Source: Adiantum capillus-veneris (taxonomy: Eukaryota > Streptophyta > Polypodiopsida > Polypodiales > Pteridaceae). Taken from it: 64,000 bases of DNA. Both the position numbers and the translations under genes were made by a program. The notes under the pieces were generated by a model. It had not been told where the DNA came from. It did no database searches and was given only the letters and a program-made list of their open reading frames with translations. This document shows, in pieces, positions 22,784 to 34,499 of this stretch. Location of the stretch: positions 71,884,676 to 71,948,675 of the forward strand of contig CM043969.1 in assembly GCA_014529385.2 (NCBI GenBank). The letters are read 5' to 3'. Each line of letters starts with the position of its first letter. The stretch's first letter is position 1.

Positions 22784-25384
22784 TTGGACAAGTGGTGGAC
22801 CTTGAATGTAAACCCCTCATCTACGACATATCGTGGGTTTAATGTTTTTCAATGGAGCCTAGCATCTTGGAGACATGGTGCACCTTGCTTCTCCTCATGT
22901 TTCAATGGAGCCTACCTTGGACAAATGGTGGAGCATCCTTCTCTCCATGTTTCAATGGACCCTAGCTTAGACAAGGGGTGGACCTTTGCTTCTCTCTATG
23001 TTTCAATAGAGTTAGCTTGGACAAGTGGTGGACCTTGGAACCAAACCCCCATGTAAAACCTATCATGGTCACTCCAAGTAGTAAGAAAGAATAACCTTTA
23101 AGATGTAGCCTTATAGGTTGGACAAGTGGTGGACCTTAACACCCACATATTCTTAATAAAAGTGGTGAATCTTGAGACCAAACCACTCAGGCTACTAGCA
23201 ATAATAGCTTGGACAAGTGGTGGACCTTGAATGTAAACCCCTCATCTACGAAATATCGTGGGTTTAATGTATTTCGATGGAGCCTAGCATCTTGGAGACA
23301 TGGTGCAGCTTGCTTCTCGTCATGTTTCAATGGAGCCTATCTTGGACAAATGGTGGAGCATCCTTCTCTCCATGTTTCAATGGACCCTAGCTTGGACAAG
23401 TGGTGGACCTTTGTTTCTCTCTATGTTTCAATAGAGTTAGCTTGGACAAGTGGTGGACCTTGGAACCAAACCCCCATGTAAAACCTATCATGGTCACTCC
23501 AAGTGGTAATAAAGAATAACCTTTAAGATGTAGCCTTATAGGTTGGACAAGTGGTGGACCTTAACACGCGCATATTCTTAATATAATGACATAGAGTGGA
23601 AAAGTGGTGAATCTTGAGACCAAACCACTCAGGCTACTAGCAATAATAGCTTGGACAAGTGGTGGACCTTGAATGTAAACCCCTCATCTACGACATATCG
23701 TGGGTTTAATGTTTTTCGATGGAGCCTAGCATCTTGGAGACATGGTGCACCTTGCTTCTCCTCATGTTTCAATGGAGCCTACCTTGGACAAATGGTGGAG
23801 CATCCTTCTCTCCATGTTTCAATGGACCCTAGCTTAGACAAGGGGTGGACCTTTGCTTCTCTCTATGTTTCAATAGAGTTAGCTTGGACAAGTGGTGGAC
23901 CTTGGAACCAAACCCCCATGTAAAACCTATCATGGTCACTCCAAGTAGTAAGAAAGAATAACCTTTAAGATGTAGCCTTATAGGTTGGACAAGTGGTGGA
24001 CCTTAACACCCACATATTCTTAATAAAAGTGGTGAATCTTGAGACCAAACCACTCAGGCTACTAGCAATAATAGCTTGGACAAGTGGTGGACCTTGAATG
24101 TAAACCCCTCATCTACGAAATATCGTGGGTTTAATGTATTTCGATGGAGCCTAGCATCTTGGAGACATGGTGCAGCTTGCTTCTCGTCATGTTTCAATGG
24201 AGCCTATCTTGGACAAATGGTGGAGCATCCTTCTCTCCATGTTTCAATGGACCCTAGCTTGGACAAGTGGTGGACCTTTGTTTCTCTCTATGTTTCAATA
24301 GAGTTAGCTTGGACAAGTGGTGGACCTTGGAACCAAACCCCCATGTAAAACCTATCATGGTCACTCCAAGTGGTAATAAAGAATAACCTTTAAGATGTAG
24401 CCTTATAGGTTGGACAAGTGGTGGACCTTAACACGCGCATATTCTTAATATAATGACATAGAGTGGAAAAGTGGTGAATCTTGAGACCAAACCACTCAGG
24501 CTACTACCAATAATAGCTTGGACAAGTGGTGGACCTTGAATGTAAACCCCTCATCTACGACATATCGTGGGTTTAATGTTTTTCGATGGAGCCTAGCATC
24601 TTGGAGACATGGTGCACCTTGCTTCTCCTCATGTTTCAATGGAGCCTACCTTGGACAAATGGTGGAGCATCCTTCTCTCCATGTTTCAATGGACCCTAGC
24701 TTAGACAAGGGGTGGACCTTTGCTTCTCTCTATGTTTCAATAGAGTTAGCTTGGACAAGTGGTGGACCTTGGAACCAAACCCCCATGTAAAACCTATCAT
24801 GGTCACTCCAAGTAGTAAGAAAGAATAACCTTTAAGATGTAGCCTTATAGGTTGGACAAGTGGTGGACCTTAACACCCACATATTCTTAATAAAAGTGGT
24901 GAATCTTGAGACCAAACCACTCAGGCTACTAGCAATAATAGCTTGGACAAGTGGTGGACCTTGAATGTAAACCCCTCATCTACGAAATATCGTGGGTTTA
25001 ATGTATTTCGATGGAGCCTAGCATCTTGGAGACATGGTGCAGCTTGCTTCTCGTCATGTTTCAATGGAGCCTATCTTGGACAAATGGTGGAGCATCCTTC
25101 TCTCCATGTTTCAATGGACCCTAGCTTGGACAAGTGGTGGACCTTTGTTTCTCTCTATGTTTCAATAGAGTTAGCTTGGACAAGTGGTGGACCTTGGAAC
25201 CAAACCCCCATGTAAAACCTATCATGGTCACTCCAAGTGGTAAATAAAGAATAATCCTTTAAGATGTGCCTAATAGGTTTGGACAAGTGGTGGACCTTAA
25301 CACCCAGTATATTCTTAATATAATGACCATAGAGTGGAAAGTGGTGAATCTTGAGACCAAACCACTCATGCTACTACCAATATA
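22784..25384 (+). repeat. Higher-order repeat: three near-identical 867-bp dimers
   Basis: Alternating 425-bp and 442-bp units repeat as an 867-bp dimer starting at 22,784, 23,651 and 24,518. By eye the three dimers differ at only a few positions, while units further right are more diverged. This indicates recent local amplification. Confidence 0.85.
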
Positions 25385-26094
25385 GCTTGGACAAGTGGTG
25401 GACCTTGAATGTAAACCCCTCATCTACGAAATATCGTGGGTTTAATGTATTTCGATGGAGCCTAGCATCTTGGAGACATGGTGCACTTGCTTCTCGTCAT
25501 GTTTCAATGGAGCCTATCTTGGACAAATGGTGGAGCATCCTTCTCTCCATGTTTCAATGGACCCTAGCTTGGACAAGTGGTGGACCTTTGTTTCTCTCTA
25601 TGTTTCAATAGAGTTAGCTTGGACAAGTGGTGGACCTTGGAACCAAACCCCATGTAAAACCTATCATGGTCACTCCAAGTAGTAATAAAGAATAACCTTT
25701 AAGATGTAGCCTTATAGGTTGGACAAGTGGTGGACCTTAACACCCGCATATTCTTAATAAAAGTGGTGAAGTCTCTTGAGACCAAACCACTCAGGCTACT
25801 AGCAATAATAGCTTGGACAAGTGGTGGACCTTGAATGTAAACCCCTCATCTACGAAATATCGTGGGTTTAATGTTTTTCGATGGAGCCTAGCATCTTGGA
25901 GACATGGTGCACCTTGATTCTCGTCATGTTTCAATGGAGCCTACCTTGGACAAATGGTGGAGCATCCTTCTCTCCATGTTTCAATGACCCTAGCTTAGAC
26001 AAGGGGTGGACCTTTGTTTCTCTCTATGTTTCAATAGAGTTAGCTTGGACAAGTGGTGGACCTTGGAACCAAACCCCCATGTAAAACCTCTCAT

Positions 26095-26215
26095 CCTGCC
26101 GTCATGGACCCCCCCCACGACTTATAATAAAGAAAAAACCCTATTTACCGCACCCCTAGCTATGCAATATAGGTCCCTTATCACCCATGGTGCCCTTAAC
26201 CCCCCCCCCCCCCAC
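26095..26215. other. Probable sequence-error patch
   Basis: Where the repeat unit should read through its usual spacer, the sequence becomes C-homopolymer-rich and garbled ('ggaccccccccacgac', a run of 14 C), then returns in register. Nearby 25,240-25,340 shows several single-base indels against sister units. This looks like unpolished long-read consensus. Confidence 0.6.
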
Positions 26216-29200
26216 CTTAACACGCGCATATTCTTAATATAATGACATAGAGTGAAAAAGTGGTGAATCTTGAGACCAAACCACTCAGGCTACTAGCAAT
26301 AATAGCTTGGACAAGTGGTGGACCTTGAATGAAACCCCTCATCTACGACATATCGTGGGTTTAAGTGTTTTTCGATGGAGCCTAGCATCTTGGAGACATG
26401 GTGCACCTTGCTTCTCCTCATGTTTCAATGGAGCCTACCTTGGACAAATGGTGGAGCATCCTTCTCTCCATGTTTCAATGGACCCTAGCTTAGACAAGGG
26501 GTGGACCTTTGCTTCTCTCTATGTTTCAATAGAGTTAGCTTGGACAAGTGGTGGACCTTGGAACCAAACCCCATGTAAAACCTATCATGGTCACTCCAAG
26601 TAGTAAGAAAGAATAACCTTTAAGATGTAGCCTTATAGGTTGGACAAGTGGTGGACCTTAACACCCACATATTCTTAATAAAAGTGGTGAATCTTGAGAC
26701 CAAACCACTCAGGCTACTAGCAATAATAGCTTGGACAAGTGGTGGACCTTGAATGTAAACCCCTCATCTACGAAATATCGTGGGTTTAATGTATTTCGAT
26801 GGAGCCTAGCATCTTGGAGACATGGTGCAGCTTGCTTCTCGTCATGTTTCAATGGAGCCTATCTTGGACAAATGGTGGAGCATCCTTCTCTCCATGGTTC
26901 AATGGACCCTAGCTTGGACAAGTGGTGGACCTTTGTTTCTCTCTATGTTTCAATAGAGTTAGCTTGGACAAGTGGTGGACCTTGGAACCAAACCCCCATG
27001 TACAACCTATCATGGTCACTCCAAGTGGTAATAAAGAATAACCTTTAAGATGTAGCCTTATAGGTTTGGACAAGTGGTGGACCTTAACACGCGCATATTC
27101 TTAATATAATGACATAGAGTGGAAAAGTGGTGAATCTTGAGACCAAACCACTCAGGCTACTACCAATAATAGCTTGGACAAGTGTTGGACCTTGAATGTA
27201 AACCCCTCATCTACGACATATCGTGGGTTTAATGTTTTTCGATGGAGCCTAGCATCTTGGAGACATGGTGCACCTTGATTCTCCTCATGTTTCAATGGAG
27301 CCTACCTTGGACAAATGGTGGAGCATCCTTCTCTCCATGTTTCAATGGACCCTAGCTTAGACAAGGGGTGGACCTTTGCTTCTCTCTATGTTTCAATAGA
27401 GTTAGCTTGGACAAGTGGTGGACCTTGGAACCAAACCCCCATGTAAAACCTATCATGGTCACTCCAAGTAGTAAGAAAGAATATAACCTTTAAGATGTAG
27501 CCTTATAGGTGGGACAAGTGGTGGACCTTAACACCCACATATTCTTAATAAAAGTGGTGAATCTTGAGACCAAACCACTCAGGCTACTAGCAATAATAGC
27601 TAGGGATAACCATTAAGATATAGTCTTTCAAGGGGTGAGAAAGAATAACCATTAACATATAGTCTTATAGGTTGGACAAGTGGTGGACCTTAACACCCAA
27701 ATATTCTTAATATAATGACAGAGAGTGGAAAAGTGGTGAATCTTGAGAGCAAACCACTCATGCTACTAGCGATAATAGGTTGGACAAATTGTTGATCTTG
27801 AATGTAAACTCCCCATGTACAAAATAACGTGGTTTAAGGTATTTCGATGGAGGCTAGCATCTTGGAGATATGGTGCAGCTTGCTTCTCTTCATGTTTCAA
27901 TGGAGTCTATCTTGGACAAATGGTGGAGCATCCTTCTCTCCATGTTTCAATAGACCCTAGCTTAGACAAGTGGTGGACCTTTGCTTCTCTCTATGTTTCA
28001 ATAGAGTTAGCTTGGACAAGTGGTGGACCTTGGAACCAAACCCCCATGTAAAACCTTTCATGGTCACTCCAAGTGGTCAGAAAAGAATAACCATTAAGAT
28101 ATAGTCTTATAGGTTGGACAAGTGGTGGACCTTAATACCCAAATATTCTTAATATAATGACACAGAGTGAAAAAGTGGTGAATCTTGAGACCAAACCCCT
28201 CATGCTACTAGCGTTAATAGGTTGGACAACTGGTGGACCTTGAATGTAACCTTCCATGTTTCAATAGAGTTAGCTTCGACAAATGGTGGAGCATCCTTCT
28301 CTCCATGTTTCAATGGAGCCTAGCTTGGACAAGTGGTGGACCTTTTGCTTCTCTCTATGAGAAGAATAAAGTTAGCTTGGATAAGGGGTGGACCTTGGAA
28401 CCAAACCCCTATGTAAAACATATCATGGACATTTCATGTGGTGAGAAAGAATACCCTTTAAGATATACCCTTATAGGTTGGACAAGTGGTCGACCTTAAC
28501 ACCTAGATCTTCTTTATATAATGACATAGAGTGGAAAAGTGGTGAATCTTGAGACCAAACACACTCATGCTACTAGGATAATAGCTTGGAAAAGTGACTG
28601 GCCTTGACGTTAAACCCCACATGTAAACAATATCGTGGGTTTAAGGTATTTCAATGGATCCTAGAATCTTGGAGACATGGTGCAACTTGCTTCTTTTCAT
28701 GTTTCAATGAAGCCTATCTTCCACCAATGGGGGATCATCCTTCTCTAAATGTCTCAGTGGAGCCTAGCTTGGACAAGTGGTGGACCTTTGCTTCTCTCTA
28801 TGTTTCCATAGAGTTAGCTTGGACAAGTGGTGGACCTTGAAACCAAACCCCCATGTAAAAACATATCATGGTCATTCCAAGTGGTGAGAAATAATACCCT
28901 TTAAGATCTAGCCTTATAGGTTGGACAAGTGGTCGACCTTAAAACTAGATCTTCATAATATAATAACATAGAGTGGAAAAGTGGTAAATCTTGAGACCAA
29001 ACCACTCATGCTACTAAGAATAATAGGTTGGACAAGTGGTGGACCTTGAATGTAAACCCCCATGTACGAAATATCATGGGTTTAAGGTATTTCAATGGAG
29101 CCTAGCATCTTGGAGACATGGTGCAGATTGCTTCCCTTCATGTTTCAATGGAGCCTATCTTGGACAAATGGTGGAGCATCCTTCTCTCCATGTTTCAATG

Positions 29201-31390
29201 GAGCCTAGCTTGGACAAGTGGTGGACCTTTGCTTCTCTCTATGTTTCAATAGAGTTAGCTTGGACAAGTGGTGGGCCTTGGAACCAAACTCCCATGTAAA
29301 ACCTATCTTGGTAACTCCAAGTGGTGAGAAAGAATAAAGTTTAAGATATAGCCTTATAGGTTGGACAAGTGGTGGACCTTAGCACCCAGATATTCTTAAT
29401 AGAATGACATAGAGTGGAAAAATGGTGAATCTTGAGACCAAACCACTCATGCTACTAGAGATAATAGGTTGGACAAGTGGTGGACCTTGAATGTAAACCC
29501 CCCATGTTCAAAATCATGGGTTTGAGGTATTTCAATGGAGCCTAGCATCTTGGAGACATGGTGTAGCTTGCTTCTCTTCATGTTTCAATGGAGCGTATCT
29601 TGGACAAATGGTGGAGCATCCTTCTCTCCATGTTTCAATGGACCCTAGCTTGGACAAGTGGTGGACCTTTGATTCTCTCTATGTTTCAATAGAGTTAGCT
29701 TGGACAAGTGGTGGACCTTGAAACAAAACCCCATGTAAAACCTATGCTGGTCACTCCAAGTGGTGAGAAAGAACAACCCTTAAGATATAGCCTTATAGGT
29801 TGGACAAGTGGTGGACCTTAACACCCAAATATTCTTAATATAATGACATAGAGTGAAAAAGTGGTGAATCTTGAGACCAAACCACTCATGCTACTAGCGT
29901 TAATAGGTTGGACAAGTGGTGGACCTTGAATGTAAACCCCCCATGTTTCAATAGAGTTAGCTTCGACAAATGGTAGAGGATCCTTCTCTCCATGTTTCAA
30001 TGGAGCCTAGCTTGGACAAGTGGTGGACCTTTGTTTCTCTCTATGTTTCAATAGAGTTAGCTTGGACAAGTGGTGGACCTTGGAGCCAAACCCCCATGTA
30101 AAACATATCATGGACATTTCAAGTGTGTGAGAAAGAATACCCTTTAAGATATACCCTTATAGGTTGGACAAGTGGTCGACCTTAACACCCAGATCTTCTT
30201 AACGTAATGACATAGAGTGGAAAAGTGGTGAATCTTGAGACCAAACCACTCATGCTACTAGAGATAATAGGTTGGACAAGTGGTGGACCTTGAATGTAAA
30301 CTCCCCATGTACAAAATATCGTGGGTTTAAGGTATTTCAATGGATCTTAGCATCTTGGAGACATGGTGTGCTTGCTTCTCTTCATGTTTCAATGGAGCCT
30401 ATCTTGGAAAATGGTGGAGCATCCTTCTCTCTCCATGTTTCAATGGACCCTAGCTTAGACAAGTGGTGGACCTTTGCTTCTCTCTATGTTTCAATAGAGT
30501 TAGCTTGGACAAGTGGTGGAACTTGGAACCAAACCCCCATGTAAAACCTATCATGGTCATTCCAAGTGGTGAGAAAGAATACCCTTTAAGATATAGCCTT
30601 ATAGGTTGGACAAGTGGTGGACCTTAACACCCAGATCTTCTTAATATAATGACATAGAGTGGAAAAGTGGTGAATCTTGACATCAAACCACTCATGCTAC
30701 TAGTGATAATAGGTTGGACAAGTGGTGGACCTTGAATGTAAACCCCCCATGTACGAAATATCATGGGTTTAAGATATTTCAATGGAGCCTAGCATTTTGG
30801 AGACATGGTGCAGCTTGCTTCTCTTCATGTTTCAATCAAACCTGGCTTGGACAAATGGTGGAGCATCCTTCTCTCCATGTTTCAATGGAGCCTAGCTTGG
30901 ACAAGTGGTGGACCTTTGATTCTCTCTATGTTTCAATAGAGTTAGCTTGGACAAGTGGTGGACCTTGGAACCATACCCCTATGTAAAACCCATCATGTGC
31001 ATTCCAAGTGGTGGTAAATAATACCATTTAAGATATTGCCTTATAGGTTGGACAAGTGGTGGACCTTAACACCCAGATCTTCTTAATATAATGACATAGA
31101 GTGGAAAAGTGGTGAATCTTGAGACCAAACCACTCATGCTACTAGGGATAATAGGTTGGACAAGTGGTGGACCTTGAATTTAAACCCCATATACAAAATA
31201 TCATGGGTTTAAGGTATTTCAATGGAGCCTAGCATCTCAAAGACATGTGCATCTTGCTTCTCTTCATGTTTCAATGGAGCCTATTTTGGACAAATGGTGG
31301 AGCATCCTTCTCTCCATGTTTCAATGGACCCTAGATTGGACAAGTGGTGGACCTTTGCTTCTCTCTATGTTTCAATATAGTTAGCCTATA

Positions 31391-31548
31391 TTAGACAATT
31401 AGTAGACCTCGAATCTCTCCATGTTGTCTAGAGCTGAGCTTGGACAAGTGGTGGACCTTACTTCTCCCTTCCCTTAGTTTACTAGCTTAAATGATCACTA
31501 TGTATACTTGCTTAGATCTAGCTTGAACAAGTGGTGGAACTTGTATTC
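31391..31548 (+). repeat. Array boundary block, gene-facing edge (copy 1)
   Basis: The last array block before the ParB-like gene. Its reverse complement matches 40,191-40,325 and 44,945-45,100. Landmarks are 'caagctagatctaag', 'aagtata', 'ccaagggaag', 'ctctagacaacat' and 'tctactaattgt'. In each copy the same edge faces the genes. Confidence 0.8.
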
Positions 31549-31612
31549 ACACAAACTTAATCCATTACAAAAAAGTATATGTTAAAATAACATTTGGTTT
31601 TTTTTGTTTCAG

Positions 31613-32807
31613 GAAAGATGGCTCTAAAAAAACAGGTTGCAAGGGTTGCTGTCTCAGTTGACTTTACTTGCAATGATCTTAGGAAATGGTATTTGGACAT
31701 ACATGGTATAGAGGGTGCACAATTTCATAAGGTGCATCTATTTATTGCCAAAAAGGAGAATGATAGCTTGTTTGAAGATGTTGGACAAGTTGTGGAAGCA
31801 TCTGTCTCTGTAGTTGATAGTCATCCAGAGGTGGAATGCATTGACATTCTAGTTCCAATGAATCTAGAATTTCAACTATCTCCAGGAGCATATGCATTGG
31901 AGCGCATGTCTAGAAACAAAAAAGAGACAATGTTTTCTCGAGGATGGAAGTTTGCAGAATCAAATCCAAATATCACAGCAGATCAACTTCAAAGCTCCAT
32001 CATTGCCACACTACAACGAAAAAAGAAGTGAAAGCTTCACGACCACCATCCACAAAGAAGCAAGCAAAAGTGCAGAAAGTAGAAGCTAAGCGAACTAGTT
32101 CCATTTTGGATGTAGACAAGGCATCTTTGGCATCCTCATCAACAGAGGGTTCAATGTCAAAGATGAGAATTGTGGATCCAAATGTTTTAGAAGCTGAGGC
32201 CATGAAAGGACAAGAAAAAGATACAGGTGGAATGAATAAGTACATAAATTATTTTCCTTTCCAATATAGGGAATTTGATATCCCTATTCAAAATTGTTGG
32301 CTTGCTCCTGATCACTATAATGCACGTATTATGGATAAAAAAACACGCTGAAAGTGTGTTATTTGGATTTTCACGGAGTACGACCAAGCCTGCAGCATGT
32401 GCATATTTGATGCCTGTTCGAAATGCAAAATCAAAGAAGGGGACTCCTTTGGCAGTAGAAGAGGTAGAGGAGCAAAAAATTAAAGATTATCATTATTGGA
32501 TTCTTGATGGGCAGCATTCAATCTATGCTGCAAAAGTTTTGCTTCACAATGAACAAAACAACAAAGAGATCTTTGAAAGACTGATTAGCGTGTATAAATT
32601 TAGAAAGGCTCGCATTGTTGTGAATGCTCCTCCATTTGTTGCAACTGCTATATCTGCCATTGCAAATGAGGAGGCTCAGGCATTGTATGTCAAGCAACCT
32701 TACAGCCAAATATTGAGACATTTACGGAGTCAATGGATCTTCTCAGGACGACCACCAAAGGCAGCAAGTGGAATTGCAGAGGGACATGCATCTCGTGCCG
32801 GATGGAT
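31613..32807 (+). pseudogene. ParB/DGQHR-like protein, N-terminal exon with two opposing frameshifts
   Basis: A strong acceptor (TTTTTTTTGTTTCAG/GAAAG) precedes the ATG at 31,618. The frame runs to about 32,020, shifts by one base in an A run, runs to about 32,338, then shifts back in a run of seven A. It continues to a consensus donor (AT/GTAAGT) at 32,808. The second half contains 'YHYWILDGQHSIYAAKVLL' (DGQHS at 32,506-32,520), which resembles the catalytic/NTP-binding signature of ParB-like and DGQHR (DndB-like) domains (DGxHRxxAAK). The segment around 32,060-32,160 is Lys/Ser-rich, linker-like. No ParB-like partner is known to me in plant nuclei. The two shifts cancel and both sit in homopolymers, so the real gene may be intact. 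The ParB call rests on one motif. Confidence 0.5.
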
Positions 32808-32911
32808 GTAAGTTATTTTCTTTGTCTTTTTGATAGTGTTTAATTAACAAATCTTGCTCAATAGTTTAATTATTTCTCTATTTCTTTTTAGGCTTTTCTT
32901 CGATTGGCAAG

Positions 32912-34273
32912 AATGAGTGCAGCAGCAAGTTGGATTGCTAAACAGGCACACATGGTCACGTACTCTGATTTAGTTTATGATTGCTGGATAGAAAATCATT
33001 GAAAATCTAGAAGAGGAGAATAAGAAACCCCCAACAACTGTATTTAGATACCTTTGTGGCCTTGAGGAATCAGAGGTAAAGACTATTCAAGAAGAGATTA
33101 GAGATGAGAAGATTTTACTGTCAAAGAGTGCAAAGGATGGTGATGCAACTGACATGTATGATCGAATCAAGCAGTTGAAGCAAGACAAATTGATTCAAGA
33201 TGCACTTCTTGAAGGCTTCAACAATTTGAATGAGTCTTCACCATGTAAAGACTGGGAGGAGGTGGTCAAAATGTATAACATCAATGATGTTGTTTATAAA
33301 ACAATTTTAATGCTATGCGAGGAATGGATCAGATCTAGTTTGACGCGTGGAACAAAGAAAATGGCTTTTCCAGATGGAGCAATAAAATACATGCAATGGG
33401 CAATTCACCTTCAAAAGGAGAAAACTGAGCCTAGAGATTTGCCATGGTCAATCTATGTGGTGAGCCTACAAATGGAAGGCAATCTCTACTTGATGCGCCA
33501 CTTCAATAATAAAGTGCCTATTGGCTTATGTGTTTTAGATATGACAAAAAACGTTGGAGGCAATTTGAAGTGGAGTGAGGAGACATTTAACAATGCTTTG
33601 GATGGGATCTTGGCTATTGCTGGAGGGTCAACAGATCCTGGATTTGTCTTTCTTGCATTTGTGGATTTCACTAACTTCACAAAATTGCAATGTGCCTTTG
33701 ACGCCATGGGAGATAATCTGAGCTACCATTGTTGTGGTGCATTGCATCACTTTCCATCAGCTCCTTGCAAAGGAGCAATTCAATTCCTAACAGTTATTGC
33801 CTTCTTGGGACAAGGCAATGCATTTGAAGACCTGAGAAGAAGATTAGAGGAACATCCCATGCCAATTGATTGTTCTCTTCTTCAAGTAGCAGATAACGAT
33901 ATGTCAGATTTGCAATATTTGGAGGCCAAAAAAAGAGCTTTGGTCAAGCACTACATTCGTACATATTGTTTTGAAGACCGCAAGCTTGTTGATGTTTTTG
34001 GTGATGGCTCCTTGGTTGCACAAGAAGGAATACAACAGAAAAAAGAAGTTATCTGCTTAATTGATAGTGTGGAGGAGGCAAAAAGCGTGGAGACCATGCT
34101 GCTAGACTTTGTTAAGTCTCATGAAGATATAGAAAAATGGGCTGGACTTCAACAATCCACTTCGCAATCAGGCGACATTGTGCCTGTTACAGAGGAGTGC
34201 TCTCCACAAAGAGAAGAAGAACAACAACAACACCATCCTCTGTCAATGGAGGACTTTTTGGAAATGGAGACAC
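32912..34273 (+). CDS. Middle exon of the ParB-like gene
   Basis: After the donor at 32,808, acceptors at 32,891 or 32,911 are possible; the second keeps the frame (ATA then ATG AGT GCA). One further one-base shift near 32,988 interrupts it. From 33,001 the frame is open to 34,273, where a clean donor (ACAC/GTATGT) lies just before the unspliced stop. The body (about 425 residues) has coiled, charged stretches and 'DPGFVFLAFVDFTNFTKL' then 'CCGALHHFPSAPCKG'. I do not recognise this domain. The Gln/His-rich tail (34,215-34,245) looks like a linker to the next domain. The exon ends in phase 1, matching the SET exon at 36,868. Confidence 0.6.
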
Positions 34274-34279
34274 GTATGT
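34274..34279 (+). promoter_or_regulatory. Splice donor opening a 2.6-kb array-filled intron
   Basis: GTATGT after phase-1 'ACA C'. Without splicing the frame stops three codons later (TGA at 34,282). The next in-phase acceptors are at 36,867, 38,066 and 43,403. Confidence 0.6.
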
Positions 34280-34499
34280 TTTGAGTTTCTTGTGCATGTT
34301 AGTGTTTCTTGTTACTGATTTGATACTCTTAATGTTAGATTTTGCTTTATATAGTATTGATTGAGTTTGTATTTTGTATCTCAAGCATTCAAGGTTTGAA
34401 TGTAAATAGTAAATTACTTGAGTTTTTGAATGGTGGATCTGTAGACTAAAACTATAACATTTAATACTCACAAAGACTTAATTACTTAAGAGCTTGAAC

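Larger units (their letters stand above)
21161..31590 (+). repeat. Iteron array B (main, rightward orientation)
   Basis: About 10 kb of the plus-strand motif TTGGACAAGTGGTGGACCTT. From 21.9 kb it is organised in units of about 425-442 bp. Each unit has about seven motif positions in fixed order: exact motif, GTGGAAAAGTGGTGAATCTT, exact, TTGGAGACATGGTGCACCTT, TTGGACAAATGGTGGAGCAT, TTAGACAAGGGGTGGACCTT, exact. The motif itself contains TGGAC twice in direct repeat, 11 bp apart. A conserved 90-codon frame seen in many units (starting MDKWWT) follows from repeat conservation and is probably not a gene. Confidence 0.95.

Noticed and set aside
22784-30986. Family of 90-residue proteins encoded by the repeat units
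   Set aside because: The frames arise from repetition of the same DNA; composition is odd (Trp/Ser-rich) and no promoter or domain is seen. Kept only as a low-interest finding.
17480-31590. CRISPR-like regular repeats
   Set aside because: Spacers between motifs are themselves repeated and the context is clearly plant nuclear DNA with introns and LTR elements.
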